From contig JACXVD010000004.1 in assembly GCA_014763545.1 (NCBI GenBank), positions 1-64,000 of the forward strand: DNA of 64,000 nucleotides, in the 5' to 3' direction. The notes below the pieces were generated by a model. It had not been told where the DNA came from. It saw nothing but the letters and a program-made list of their open reading frames with translations, and made no database searches. The first letter of the stretch is position 1; every line of letters begins with the position of its first letter. The position numbers and the translations under genes were made by a program. This document shows positions 33,830 through 42,755 of this stretch, piece by piece. Source of the DNA: Sphingomonadales bacterium. Lineage in GTDB: Bacteria > Pseudomonadota > Alphaproteobacteria > Sphingomonadales > Sphingomonadaceae.

Positions 33830-35233
33830 ATGGCACGCAATTCGATCTACATGGGCCCTCGGCTCAAACGCATGCGGCGCGACCTGGGATTGACCCAGGC
33901 CGACATGGCGGCCGATCTGGAAGTCTCGCCCTCATACGTCGCGCTGATGGAGCGCAACCAGCGCCCGGTTACCGCCGAGCTGTTGCTGCGGCTCGCCAAG
34001 ACCTATCGCATCGACATTGCCGACCTGGCCGAAGGCGATGCCGACGAAACCGCCACGCGGCTGCAGGCGGCGCTGAAGGATCCGATCTTCGCCGATATCG
34101 ACCTGCCCGCGCTGGACATTGCCGATATCGCCACCTCCTACCCCGGAATGGCCGAGGCACTGCTGCGGCTGCATGTCGCCTTCACCGAGGAACAGCTCGC
34201 CCGCGCCGCCCAGCGCGAGAACATGGCGAAAGGCGAAGCGGCCGGAACTGCGACCGACCCGGTGGCGGAGGCGCGCAACTTCCTCGCCGCGCGGCGCAAT
34301 TGCTTCCCCGCGCTGGACGACCATGCCGGTGCAGTGGGCGAGGAAGCGCCGACGCTGGGTGCGATTATCGACCGGCTGAAGACCCGCCATGGGCAGGCGG
34401 TGCAATTCGTCGATCCCGAAATCATGCTCGGCGCGCAGCGCTGGCACGATGCCCATCGCGAGCGGATTTTCGTCTCGCACCTGCTCGACCACGCCAGCCG
34501 CAAGTTCCAGCTCGTGCTCCAGCTCGGCCAGCTCGAGGCGCGAAGGCAGGTGGAAGAGGCGCTGGCCGAAGGGCGCTTCGAAACCGATAACGGCCGGATC
34601 CTCTCGCGCCGGGCGCTGGTCAATTACTGGGCGGGGGCGATGCTGATGCCCTATCGCCCCTTCGCCCGCGCCGCGCGCCGCACCCGCCACGATATCGAGG
34701 CGCTGAGCCGCGAATTCTCCGCCAGCTTCGAACAGGTGGCGCATCGGCTGGTGACGCTGCAAAAGCCGGGCGAGGAAGGCGTGCCCTTCTTCTTCATCCG
34801 CATCGACCGGGCGGGCAATGTGTCCAAGCGGCTCGACGCGGCGGGCTTCCCCTTCGCGCGGCACGGGGGGCGCTGTCCGCTGTGGAACGTGCACCATTGC
34901 TTCTCTTCGCCGGGCAGCATCGTGACCCAGCGGCTCGAACTGCCCGATGGCCAGCGGTTCGTCTCGATCGCGCGCACGGTGAGTGCTGGCGGCGGAAGCT
35001 ATGACGCGCCCCGCGCGATGCGCGCCGTGGCGCTCGCCTGCGCAGAGGATCACGCCGGGCAGCTCACCTATTTCGATGCGCTGGAAAACACGCCTCCGGC
35101 GGAAATCGGCGTTGCCTGCCACATGTGCCACCGCCCGCGCTGCATCGCCCGCTCCGCCCCGCCGACCGGCCGCGAGATCCGGCCCGACACCTATCGCGAT
35201 CCGGGAACGCCGTTTGCCTTTGCCGGGGACTAA
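33830..35233 (+). CDS. Short-chain fatty acid/acetate-type regulator (XRE + M78/ScfR family, RamB-like)
   Basis: The 467-residue protein has an N-terminal HTH (RLKRMRRDLGLTQADMAADLEVSPSYVALMERNQRPV is the two-helix region, residues 9-45). An IrrE/M78-like middle part follows in which the zinc-protease HExxH is degenerate (FVSHLLDHASRKFQLVLQL). The C-terminal ScfR domain has cysteines in GGRCPLWNVHHCF and CHMCHRPRC. Relatives such as RamB control glyoxylate-cycle and propionate genes in response to CoA metabolites. Its position, divergent from aceA, fits that role. Its stop overlaps the convergent mmsB stop by 4 bp. Confidence 0.85.
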   Translation: MARNSIYMGPRLKRMRRDLGLTQADMAADLEVSPSYVALMERNQRPVTAELLLRLAKTYRIDIADLAEGDADETATRLQAALKDPIFADIDLPALDIADIATSYPGMAEALLRLHVAFTEEQLARAAQRENMAKGEAAGTATDPVAEARNFLAARRNCFPALDDHAGAVGEEAPTLGAIIDRLKTRHGQAVQFVDPEIMLGAQRWHDAHRERIFVSHLLDHASRKFQLVLQLGQLEARRQVEEALAEGRFETDNGRILSRRALVNYWAGAMLMPYRPFARAARRTRHDIEALSREFSASFEQVAHRLVTLQKPGEEGVPFFFIRIDRAGNVSKRLDAAGFPFARHGGRCPLWNVHHCFSSPGSIVTQRLELPDGQRFVSIARTVSAGGGSYDAPRAMRAVALACAEDHAGQLTYFDALENTPPAEIGVACHMCHRPRCIARSAPPTGREIRPDTYRDPGTPFAFAGD

Positions 35234-36099
35234 AGCTCGGTGATGATGGCCGAGAAATCCTTCGTCGCATTGCCCGCGGCGTCGAACGCTTCGTAGATTT
35301 CCTTCGCCCGGCGGCCCATCCGCGTGTCGACGCCCGCGGTCGCCGCCGCTTCCATCGCCAGCTTCAAATCCTTGAGCATCAAAGCCGTGGCGAACCCCCC
35401 CTGGTAGCCATTGTCGGCAGGCGTCGCCGGACCGACACCGGGGACCGGGCAATAGGACGTCATCGACCAGCACTGACCCGACGAAACGCTGGAAATATCG
35501 TAGAAGGTTTGCGGATCGAGGCCCAGCTTCTGCGCCATCGCAAAAGCCTCACAGGTGCCGATCATATGGATGCCCAGCAGCATGTTGTTGCAGATCTTGG
35601 CTGCCTGCCCCGCACCCGCGCCGCCGGCATGGATCACGGCCTTGCCCATGTCCTTCAGTACCTCTTCTGCCCGTTTGAACGCCTGCTCGGTGCCGCCGAC
35701 CATGAAGGTCAGCGTGCCGGCATTGGCCGCCGCGATCCCGCCCGACACCGGCGCATCGACCATGTCATAGCCCGCTGCACTCGCCACTTCACCGACCTTG
35801 CGTGCGGTCGCAACGTCGATCGTCGAACAGTCGATCAGCACCGTGCCCGCCGGCGCATGGCCGATCACGTCGCTGGTGAAGACCCGCTCCACGATCCCGC
35901 CATTGGGCAGCATGGACACGACCGCATCGACATCCTGCACCGTTTCCTGCGCATTGGCGAAGGTCCGGCAGCCGTGCTCCTTCGCTTGCGCGAGCGCGAC
36001 TTCGCTGAGGTCGAAAGCGCGCACTTCATGCCCCGCCTTCACGAGGTTCGCGGCCATCCCGCCGCCCATATTGCCGAGGCCGATGAAGGCGATTTTCAT
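35230..36099 (-). CDS. mmsB: 3-hydroxyisobutyrate dehydrogenase
   Basis: The 289-residue beta-hydroxyacid dehydrogenase has the NAD motif GLGNMGGGMAANL at the start, the family signature PVSGGIAAANAGTLTFMVGG near residue 118 and the catalytic Lys in GAGQAAKICNNMLLG. It oxidises 3-hydroxyisobutyrate to methylmalonate semialdehyde in valine breakdown. It is the last gene of the operon that starts with mmsA. Confidence 0.93.
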   Translation of the reverse strand: MKIAFIGLGNMGGGMAANLVKAGHEVRAFDLSEVALAQAKEHGCRTFANAQETVQDVDAVVSMLPNGGIVERVFTSDVIGHAPAGTVLIDCSTIDVATARKVGEVASAAGYDMVDAPVSGGIAAANAGTLTFMVGGTEQAFKRAEEVLKDMGKAVIHAGGAGAGQAAKICNNMLLGIHMIGTCEAFAMAQKLGLDPQTFYDISSVSSGQCWSMTSYCPVPGVGPATPADNGYQGGFATALMLKDLKLAMEAAATAGVDTRMGRRAKEIYEAFDAAGNATKDFSAIITEL

Positions 36100-36124
36100 A
36101 TGTATTTCCTCTCCATGGCGGCTG

Positions 36125-36907
36125 TTACCGCCCCTTCCACTGGCCTTCGCGCTTTTCGATGAAGGCCGCCATGCCCTCGGCCTTGTCCTCGCTCGCGGTG
36201 AGGATCTGGAACAGGCGCCGTTCGTGCAGCAGGCCCTGGTCGAGGCTCATTTCGAAGGCGGCGTTGACCATTTCCTTGTTCACCATCGCGGCCATCGGCG
36301 GCATGGCGGCGATGGTGGCGGCAGTCTTCATCGCCTCGGTCATCAGCTCGTCATGCGGCACCACGCGGGCGACGAGGCCGCTGCGCTCCGCCTCTTCGGC
36401 GCCCATCATCCGGCCGGTGAGGCACATTTCCATCGCCTTGGCCTTGCCGACCGCGCGGGTCAGCCGCTGGCTGCCGCCCATGCCCGGCGCAACGCCGAGC
36501 TTGATTTCGGGCTGGCCGAATTTGGCCTTGTCCGACGCGATGATGAAATCGGCCATCATCGCCAGTTCGCAACCGCCGCCCAGCGCGAAGCCGTTGACCG
36601 CCGCTATCCACGGTTTGCGGGTGCTCTTCACCACATGGCTGGTCCATTTGACGAAGAAGTCCTGCAGGAAGAAATCGGCAGCGGGCTTGTCGGCCATTTC
36701 CTTGATGTCGGCGCCTGCGGCAAAGGCCTTGTCGCCGCTGCCCGTCAGTACCGCACAGCGCTGGCTGCCATCCGCCTCGTAAGCGGCGAAGGCGGCGATC
36801 AGATCCTCCAGCACCTGCGAATTGAGCGCGTTCAACGCCTGCGGGCGGTTGAGCGTAATCAGCGTGACCGCCCCTTGCGTATCGACGGTGATCGTTTCGT
36901 AGCTCAT
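36125..36907 (-). CDS. Enoyl-CoA hydratase
   Basis: The 260-residue crotonase has [12 protein letters not shown] (oxyanion hole), [18 protein letters not shown], and the catalytic Glu pair in [22 protein letters not shown]. It hydrates methacrylyl-CoA, and probably crotonyl-CoA, in this pathway. It begins [14 protein letters not shown] and overlaps the upstream hydrolase gene by 4 bp. Confidence 0.93.
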   Translation of the reverse strand: MSYETITVDTQGAVTLITLNRPQALNALNSQVLEDLIAAFAAYEADGSQRCAVLTGSGDKAFAAGADIKEMADKPAADFFLQDFFVKWTSHVVKSTRKPWIAAVNGFALGGGCELAMMADFIIASDKAKFGQPEIKLGVAPGMGGSQRLTRAVGKAKAMEMCLTGRMMGAEEAERSGLVARVVPHDELMTEAMKTAATIAAMPPMAAMVNKEMVNAAFEMSLDQGLLHERRLFQILTASEDKAEGMAAFIEKREGQWKGR

Positions 36908-37947
36908 AGCGGGGTCCATTCCTCGTTTTCGGGTAGCGGCGCGAAGATTGCGTCGAGCAGTTCCTCGCTCACCTCTTCGGGCGTTGGCGGGTTCCATTGG
37001 GGATCGCCCGTCTTGTCGACGATCACCGCGCGCACGCCCTCGGCGAAATCGGGGCGGGTCAGCACGCGACTGGCGATGCGATACTCCATCGCCATATTGT
37101 CGGCAAAATCATCCAACTGCGCGCTTTGCGCCAGCTGGCGCAGCGCAACCTTGCAGGTCTGCGGCGATTTGGTCCGCAGCGTCGCGAGTTCCTTGGCCGC
37201 CCATTCGCTGTCGTCCGCCTCCAGACTGGCGAGAATGTCCTCGTAGCGGTCGCTGGCGAAATGCCGGGCGATGGCCATGGCGTTGCCTTCGATCCTGGCC
37301 GGGGGCGGCGTAACCGCGAGTGCGCAGAGCACCCCGCCCGGTTCATGCCCCTGCGCGATCCGCGCCTTGGCCTCGGCCAGTGCGTCATGCGGCAAGTAAT
37401 GCGTCGCAAGGCCCGCCCACAGGCATTCCGCCCCGTCGAGTCGTGCACCGGTGAGCGCAAGGAACTGCCCCAAGCGTCCGGGCAACCGCGAAAGATACCA
37501 GCCCCCGCCGACATCGGGGAACAGGCCGATCCCGGTTTCGGGCATGGCAAAGCGGGTATTCTCGGTCGCTACGCGATAACGCGCGGGCTGGCTGATGCCC
37601 ACACCGCCGCCCATGGTGATCCCATCCATGAAGGCGACGATCGGCTTGGGCCAGGTGAACATCTGGTGGTTGAGCCGGTATTCGTCGTAGAAGAACGCCC
37701 GGCCAGAGGCTCCGCCATCGCCCAGCGCGGAATTGCGCAACAGGTTGATGTCGCCCCCGGCGCAGAAGCCGCGCCCCTCTGCATGGTCCAGCATCACCGC
37801 CTGCACGGTGTCGTCAGCGGCCCATTGGGACAGCGCCGCGCTCATCGCATGACACATGTCGAGCGTCAGCGAATGCAGCGCCTGGGGCCGGTTGAGCGAG
37901 ATGTGCCCCGCTACGCCATGGGTGTGGATGTGAACTTCGTTTGTCAT
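36904..37947 (-). CDS. 3-hydroxyisobutyryl-CoA hydrolase
   Basis: The 347-residue crotonase-fold protein is the long form typical of HIBYL-CoA hydrolases: [59 protein letters not shown], and a C-terminal stretch SDEFAEGVRA-like ([15 protein letters not shown]) that marks the family. It releases 3-hydroxyisobutyrate from its CoA ester. The start at 37947 follows a 4-bp overlap with the membrane-protein gene upstream. Confidence 0.92.
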   Translation of the reverse strand: MTNEVHIHTHGVAGHISLNRPQALHSLTLDMCHAMSAALSQWAADDTVQAVMLDHAEGRGFCAGGDINLLRNSALGDGGASGRAFFYDEYRLNHQMFTWPKPIVAFMDGITMGGGVGISQPARYRVATENTRFAMPETGIGLFPDVGGGWYLSRLPGRLGQFLALTGARLDGAECLWAGLATHYLPHDALAEAKARIAQGHEPGGVLCALAVTPPPARIEGNAMAIARHFASDRYEDILASLEADDSEWAAKELATLRTKSPQTCKVALRQLAQSAQLDDFADNMAMEYRIASRVLTRPDFAEGVRAVIVDKTGDPQWNPPTPEEVSEELLDAIFAPLPENEEWTPL

Positions 37948-38393
37948 GCAGCCTTGCCTTGGCGGGTTATCGACATGCTCCATGAGGAGCGCTTGGGCGG
38001 GAAGATGCGCCATGCAACCATCCAATATGTCATTGCGCCAGAGACCGCAGACACGACCATTGACGCGCTCGTACGGAAATCAATGCCGCGATATGGCACT
38101 CCGGTGAAGAGGAACGCCAAGAGAAGGCCAAGCACCATTCCGGCAACTGCGAACCAAGGCCAATTGCCTACCTTTCGATACTCAGTGAACGCAATGACGG
38201 GCACAGAAACTGGCAAAGCGTATGTCGCGGCCATCAGGACCAAAACTCCGGACATAAAAACTGTTTCGCGCAAACGCCACGGACCGGCCAAACCCTCAGC
38301 AATCCATCCCACCACAAAGATTGGAACAATCGCGGCGATGCTGGCGCAAAGATAGGCCAGCAGTACGACCAGCGCCCTCATCGCGTATATCAT
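37944..38393 (-). CDS. Membrane protein of unknown function inside the valine operon
   Basis: The 149-residue protein has four predicted helices (about 8-30, 46-68, 78-98, 108-128). It overlaps the acyl-CoA dehydrogenase stop and the hydrolase start by 4 bp each, so it is translated as part of the operon. Its DNA is less GC-rich than both neighbours and its codon use differs. I recognise no family. It is either a recent insertion that kept the coupling, or a local accessory such as an exporter or assembly factor. Confidence 0.65.
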   Translation of the reverse strand: MIYAMRALVVLLAYLCASIAAIVPIFVVGWIAEGLAGPWRLRETVFMSGVLVLMAATYALPVSVPVIAFTEYRKVGNWPWFAVAGMVLGLLLAFLFTGVPYRGIDFRTSASMVVSAVSGAMTYWMVAWRIFPPKRSSWSMSITRQGKAA

Positions 38394-39535
38394 TGGCGCA
38401 GCAAATCCCTTCCGACGATCATCCGCATCACCTGGTTGGTCCCTTCGAGGATCGAATGCACCCGCAGGTCGCGCCAGAAGCGTTCGATCGGGTAATCTTT
38501 CAGGTAGCCATAGCCACCGAACAGCTGCAGCGCGTTGTTGACGACATTCGATCCGCTGTCGGTCGCCAGCCGCTTGGCCATGGCGGAGAAGCGACTCTTG
38601 TCGGGCGCACCGGACGTCACCTTGCAGGCGGCGAGATAGAGCAGCGCGCGGGCCGCTTCCAACTCGGTGGCCATGTCGGCGAGCATGAACTGGGTGTTCT
38701 GGAAATCTGCCAGCGGCTGGCCGAACTGCTGGCGTTCCTTGGTGTATTTGACCGCTTCATCCAGGCACCGCTGGGCCCCGCCGAGCGAGCAGGCCCCGAT
38801 ATTGAGCCGCCCGCCATCGAGCCCGGCCATGGCGAAGCTGAAGCCCTCGCCTTCGGCGCCGACGCGATTTTCGACCGGCACCTTCGCATCTTCGAAGATC
38901 AGCTGCGCGGTGGGCGAGGCATTCCAGCCGAGCTTCTTCTCCGGGGCGCCGAAGGATACACCGGGCGTATCCTTGTCGACCACGAGGCAGGTGATCCCCT
39001 TGGCCTTGTGCTCACCCGTGCGGGCCATCACGACATAGACGTCATTCACCCCGCTGCCCGAGATGAACTGCTTGGTGCCGTTGAGCACGTAATGGTCGCC
39101 GTCCAGCCTGGCGCTGGTCTTGAGCGCGGCAGCATCGGAGCCGCTGCCCGGTTCGGTCAGCGCATAGCTGGCGATCTTTTCCATCGTCACGAGCCCGGGC
39201 AGGTACCGTGCCTTGAGATCGGCACTGCCGTAGCGGTCGATCATCCACGCGGCCATGTTGTGGATCGAGATATAGGCGCTGGTCGCCGGGCAGCCATAGG
39301 CCATGGCTTCCATGATCAGCGCGGCTTCCAGCCGACCAAGGCCGATCCCGCCCGATTCCTCCGCCACATAGATCGCGCCGAAGCCCAACTCACCCGCCGC
39401 CTTCCAGACGTCGACCGGGTAATGGCTCTTCTCGTCCCATTCGGCGGCGAAGGGGGTGATGTTGTCGGCAGTGAACCGCTGCGCCATCTCCTGGATCGCG
39501 CGCTGGTCGTCGGTAAGGTCGAACTGGTTGGTCAT
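38390..39535 (-). CDS. Acyl-CoA dehydrogenase (isobutyryl-CoA type)
   Basis: The 381-residue flavoprotein has SYALTEPGSGSDAAALKT (FAD/substrate loop), GGYGYLKDYPIERFWRDLRV and the catalytic Glu in ILEGTNQVMRMIVGRDLL. Operon position between methylmalonate-semialdehyde dehydrogenase and 3-hydroxyisobutyryl-CoA hydrolase makes isobutyryl-CoA the likely substrate. The start at 39535 begins MTNQFDLTDDQRAIQ. Confidence 0.92.
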   Translation of the reverse strand: MTNQFDLTDDQRAIQEMAQRFTADNITPFAAEWDEKSHYPVDVWKAAGELGFGAIYVAEESGGIGLGRLEAALIMEAMAYGCPATSAYISIHNMAAWMIDRYGSADLKARYLPGLVTMEKIASYALTEPGSGSDAAALKTSARLDGDHYVLNGTKQFISGSGVNDVYVVMARTGEHKAKGITCLVVDKDTPGVSFGAPEKKLGWNASPTAQLIFEDAKVPVENRVGAEGEGFSFAMAGLDGGRLNIGACSLGGAQRCLDEAVKYTKERQQFGQPLADFQNTQFMLADMATELEAARALLYLAACKVTSGAPDKSRFSAMAKRLATDSGSNVVNNALQLFGGYGYLKDYPIERFWRDLRVHSILEGTNQVMRMIVGRDLLRQ

Positions 39536-39563
39536 TGATGCTCCGGAAAGCGAGAAGGCGCCG

Positions 39564-39881
39564 TCAGCCGCAGCTGATGCGGGTGATCGAATAATTGTCG
39601 TCATAGCTGACGGTCAGCCGGTCGGGGCGATAGTCCATCGTCACGGCCGTGCGCGGCGGCACCCAGCGCAGGGTGCGCGCACCGGTGATTTCGAGCAGCT
39701 TGGCGCCGGATTCCGCACTGGCCTTGTGGCCGATATGCGCCTGCGCGGGGCTGTCGTCGCACTGTCCTTCGGGCATGCGGCGTTCGAGCGGCGCTTCGCT
39801 GGCCTCGCCGGTGTAAGGCGTAGCGCAGCCGGCCAGCGCAAGCGGCGCGAGCGTGACGACGAAAAATATGCGGCGATCCAT
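39564..39881 (-). CDS. I78-family peptidase inhibitor lipoprotein
   Basis: The 105-residue protein has a lipoprotein signal (LAPLALAG|C). The I78 pattern follows: Cys, IGHKASAESGAKLLEITGARTLRWVPP, TMDYRPDRLTV and a C-terminal ISCG that would close a disulfide. Members inhibit serine proteases of the subtilisin or elastase type. It is placed between the acyl-CoA dehydrogenase gene and another lipoprotein gene in the valine operon, 28 bp from the former. The metabolic relevance is unclear. Confidence 0.82.
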   Translation of the reverse strand: MDRRIFFVVTLAPLALAGCATPYTGEASEAPLERRMPEGQCDDSPAQAHIGHKASAESGAKLLEITGARTLRWVPPRTAVTMDYRPDRLTVSYDDNYSITRISCG

Positions 39882-39889
39882 GATGCCTC

Positions 39890-40372
39890 CTATTTGCAGC
39901 GCTTGCGGGGGTATTCGTCGGGGACTTTGGGCTTGAGCCCGTCGCTGACCTCCAGCCGCTCGCCATCCTGTGACAGCGAAAGCCGGGTGACCTGCGTCCA
40001 GGTTTCGCCCTCGCCGCTCATGACGAGGTCGACGAGCACGTCGTCCCCCTCACTACCGGTGCCCGCAACCTGCCCGGTCGATTCGTAAAAGCCGATTTCG
40101 CGCGGCCGGATATCCATCCGCATGTCGGATGCCGGATCGCAGCTGCCCTTCACATAGTCCCACACCCCAAGAAAGCGCGCGGGGATCATGCCATCCTGCT
40201 CATGCCCGGGGGGCGCGGGTACAGGTGCGGGCGAAGTGGCTGCTACGGGCGCGGGTGCCTGCGGTGCGGCTGCCGAACCGTCTTTCGCCGCATCGCCCTG
40301 CGCCCCGCCCACCTGCTGCCCGCAAGCTGCGAGCAGGAGCGGGGCCGCCAGCATGATTATGCACCGAGCCAT
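39890..40372 (-). CDS. Lipoprotein, unknown
   Basis: The 160-residue protein has a lipoprotein signal (LLLAAC) and a Pro/Ala-rich linker (QAPAPVAATSPAPVPAPPG). A small beta-rich domain follows (RFLGVWDYVKGSC; DIRPREIGFYES; WTQVTRLSLSQDGERLEV). The start is ATG 40372; a GTG two codons upstream (40378) overlaps the mmsA stop by 4 bp and would give a coupled start. I recognise no family. It lies 8 bp ahead of the I78 inhibitor gene. Confidence 0.65.
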   Translation of the reverse strand: MARCIIMLAAPLLLAACGQQVGGAQGDAAKDGSAAAPQAPAPVAATSPAPVPAPPGHEQDGMIPARFLGVWDYVKGSCDPASDMRMDIRPREIGFYESTGQVAGTGSEGDDVLVDLVMSGEGETWTQVTRLSLSQDGERLEVSDGLKPKVPDEYPRKRCK

Positions 40373-40374
40373 GT

Positions 40375-41871
40375 TCACCCCATCGTCGGGATAACGAAGG
40401 CGTTGCTACCATCGCCGCCGCCGTCGGGCCAGCGCTGGGTAACCTTCTTGCCCTTGGTCCAGAACCGCAGGCCTTCCATCCCGTACTGGTCGATGTCGCC
40501 GAAGCCCGACCGCTTCCAGCCACCGAAACTGTGGTAGCTGACCGGCACCGGGATCGGCACATTGATCCCGACCATCCCGACATTCACGCGGCTGGCAAAT
40601 TCGCGCGCGGCGTGGCCGTTGCGGGTGAAGATGGCGACGCCATTGCCGTATTGATGCTTGCTCGGCAGGCTCAGGGCTTCCTCGAAATCCCTGGCGCGCA
40701 CGATCTGCAGCACCGGGCCGAAGATCTCGTTGTGGTAGCTGTCCATCTCGGGCGTCACACGGTCGATCAGCGTCGGGCCGACGAAGAAGCCCTGTTCATG
40801 CCCCTGCAGGCTGAAGCCGCGCCCGTCGATGACGATTTCGGCGCCTTCCTTTTCCGCCGTATCGATCCATGCCTCGACCCGCGCCTTGTGCTCGGGAGTG
40901 ACCACCGGGCCATAATGCGCGTCCTTGTCGGTCGACACGCCGACCCGCAGCGCATGGATCGCCGGGATCAGCTTGGCTTTGAGCCGTTCGGCCGTATCTT
41001 CGCCCACCGGCACCACCACCGGCAGCGCCATGCAGCGTTCGCCCGCCGAGCCGAAGGCCGCGCCCGCAAGGTCGTTCACCACCTGGTCGAGATCGGCATC
41101 GGGCATCACCACGCCGTGGTTCTTCGCCCCGCCGAACGCCTGCACCCGCTTCGAATTCTCGGCCCCGCGCGAATAGATGTAATGCGCGATGTCGGACGAA
41201 CCGACGAAGCTGATCGCCGGGATATCGGGATGGTCGAGGATCGCGTCGACCATTTCCTTGTCGCCGTGGACGACCTGCAGCAGCCCCTCGGGCGCGCCGG
41301 CTTCGAGGAAGAGCTCCGCCAGCCGCACCGGCACGCTCGGGTCGCGTTCGCTCGGCTTGAGGATGAAGGCGTTGCCCGCCGCGATCGCCATGCCGAACAT
41401 CCACATCGGGATCATCGCGGGGAAATTGAACGGGGTGATGCCCGCGCCGATGCCGAGCGGCTGGCGCATCGAGTACACGTCGATCCCCGGCCCGGCCCCC
41501 TGCGTATATTCGCCCTTGAGCGCCTGCGGGATGCCGCAGGCGAATTCGATCACCTCCAGCCCGCGCTGGATGTCGCCGTGCGCATCGTCGACCACCTTGC
41601 CGTGTTCGGAACTGAGCAGTTCGGCCAGTGCCTGCTTGTTGGCTTCGACCAGCCGCTTGAACTCGAACATCACCCGGGCGCGCCGCTGCGGGTTGGTGGT
41701 GGCCCATTCGGGCTGGATTTTCATTGCTGCATCGACTGCCTGCTGCAGCACATCGGCCCCGCCGAGCGCGACCTCGGCCTGCACTTCGCCGGTCGACGGG
41801 TTCCAGATCTTGTGGGTGCGGCCCGTAACCGGCGCGGCACCGCCGGCGAGGAAGTGGTTGATCTGGCGCAT
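40375..41871 (-). CDS. mmsA: Methylmalonate-semialdehyde dehydrogenase (CoA-acylating)
   Basis: The 498-residue aldehyde dehydrogenase begins MRQINHFLAGGAAPVTGRTHK, the MmsA-type start. It has the active-site Cys in GSAGERCMALPVV, ITPFNFPAMIPMWMFG and PLGIGAGI. It makes propionyl-CoA from methylmalonate semialdehyde without ATP. It is the first gene of the operon running to mmsB. Confidence 0.95.
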   Translation of the reverse strand: MRQINHFLAGGAAPVTGRTHKIWNPSTGEVQAEVALGGADVLQQAVDAAMKIQPEWATTNPQRRARVMFEFKRLVEANKQALAELLSSEHGKVVDDAHGDIQRGLEVIEFACGIPQALKGEYTQGAGPGIDVYSMRQPLGIGAGITPFNFPAMIPMWMFGMAIAAGNAFILKPSERDPSVPVRLAELFLEAGAPEGLLQVVHGDKEMVDAILDHPDIPAISFVGSSDIAHYIYSRGAENSKRVQAFGGAKNHGVVMPDADLDQVVNDLAGAAFGSAGERCMALPVVVPVGEDTAERLKAKLIPAIHALRVGVSTDKDAHYGPVVTPEHKARVEAWIDTAEKEGAEIVIDGRGFSLQGHEQGFFVGPTLIDRVTPEMDSYHNEIFGPVLQIVRARDFEEALSLPSKHQYGNGVAIFTRNGHAAREFASRVNVGMVGINVPIPVPVSYHSFGGWKRSGFGDIDQYGMEGLRFWTKGKKVTQRWPDGGGDGSNAFVIPTMG

Positions 41872-41989
41872 CGCTCTCTCGACTCCAAAGCTTGTTGTTG
41901 GCGGCGCAACTAAATGCGCGCAGCATTCGGTTCAAGCGCAGTGTCGCCGCAATGTGGCAGTGGTGGGGCGGGCAGGCGCTCGCCCGCGA

Positions 41990-42649
41990 CTAATCCTGCG
42001 CCCCACTCCGGGCGATGCCGCGCGTCAGCACGCTGCGGGCAATCGCGGCGATTTCATCGACCGGGCGATCGTCGGACCAGACGGCGAAGCGCAGGCCGAG
42101 GAAGACGTTCATTCCCATGATCGCCCAGGCATGCGCCTCATCCAGATCGCCGCGGAACTCGCCCGCCTGCGCGCCATGCGTCAGGCGTTCGAGGATGCGC
42201 TGCGCGGTGCTCTCGTAATGGCGCCGATAGCTTTGCGGATCGACGAATTCGGATTCGTCGATGATCCGGTAGATTTCCTTGTGATCGCGCACGAAGCCGA
42301 GGAAGGCCGTGAAGGCGGCCTCTTCCACCGCCAGCGCCGGATGGCTGCCTTCGCCCAGTTGGGCGACGCCCTGCGCGGCGTTTTGTTTCACCCGCACGCT
42401 CATGTCGCGCACCAGCGCCTGGAACAGCGCCTCTTTCGATTCGAAATAGGTGTAGAAACTGCCCAGCGCCGTCCCCGCGCGGCGGGTGATCCCGCTGATC
42501 GACGCGTCGTGGAAGCCCTTCTCGCCGAATTCCGCCGCCGCTGCATCGAGCAGCTTGCGCAAGGTGCGCCTTCCACGTTCGGTGCGCGGCTGCCGATCCG
42601 GCGCTTCGAACCCGGTCGAACCGGCGCTGGGGGAAGCAGGCGTGTCCAT
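41990..42649 (-). CDS. TetR-family transcriptional regulator
   Basis: The 219-residue protein has an N-terminal HTH (LLDAAAAEFGEKGFHDASISGITRRAGTALGSFYTYF, within residues 30-72). A ligand-binding domain follows with FVRDHKEIYRIIDESEFVDPQSYRRHY and LERLTHGAQAGEF. It is divergent from the TonB receptor-hydrolase-MFS operon. A palindrome overlaps that operon's promoter, so it is the likely repressor. Confidence 0.88.
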   Translation of the reverse strand: MDTPASPSAGSTGFEAPDRQPRTERGRRTLRKLLDAAAAEFGEKGFHDASISGITRRAGTALGSFYTYFESKEALFQALVRDMSVRVKQNAAQGVAQLGEGSHPALAVEEAAFTAFLGFVRDHKEIYRIIDESEFVDPQSYRRHYESTAQRILERLTHGAQAGEFRGDLDEAHAWAIMGMNVFLGLRFAVWSDDRPVDEIAAIARSVLTRGIARSGAQD

Positions 42650-42694
42650 TCTGTCACAGCTAGACGGGGAATGATGCGAAGGCAATCTTCCAAC

Positions 42695-42723
42695 TTGAAA
42701 GGTGGTTCATGTTTCAATATAGG
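42695..42723 (+). promoter_or_regulatory. Promoter of the receptor-hydrolase-MFS operon with overlapping palindrome
   Basis: TTGAAA (42695-42700), 17 nt, TATAGG (42718-42723) forms a good sigma-70 promoter 32 bp before the receptor ATG. The -35 TTGAAA is also the left arm of a perfect inverted repeat whose right arm TTTCAA (42712-42717) abuts the -10. A protein bound there would block RNA polymerase. The adjacent TetR gene is the obvious candidate. Confidence 0.6.
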
Positions 42724-42755
42724 CGGCAGCAGAACACCCTTCAGGGAGAGAGACA

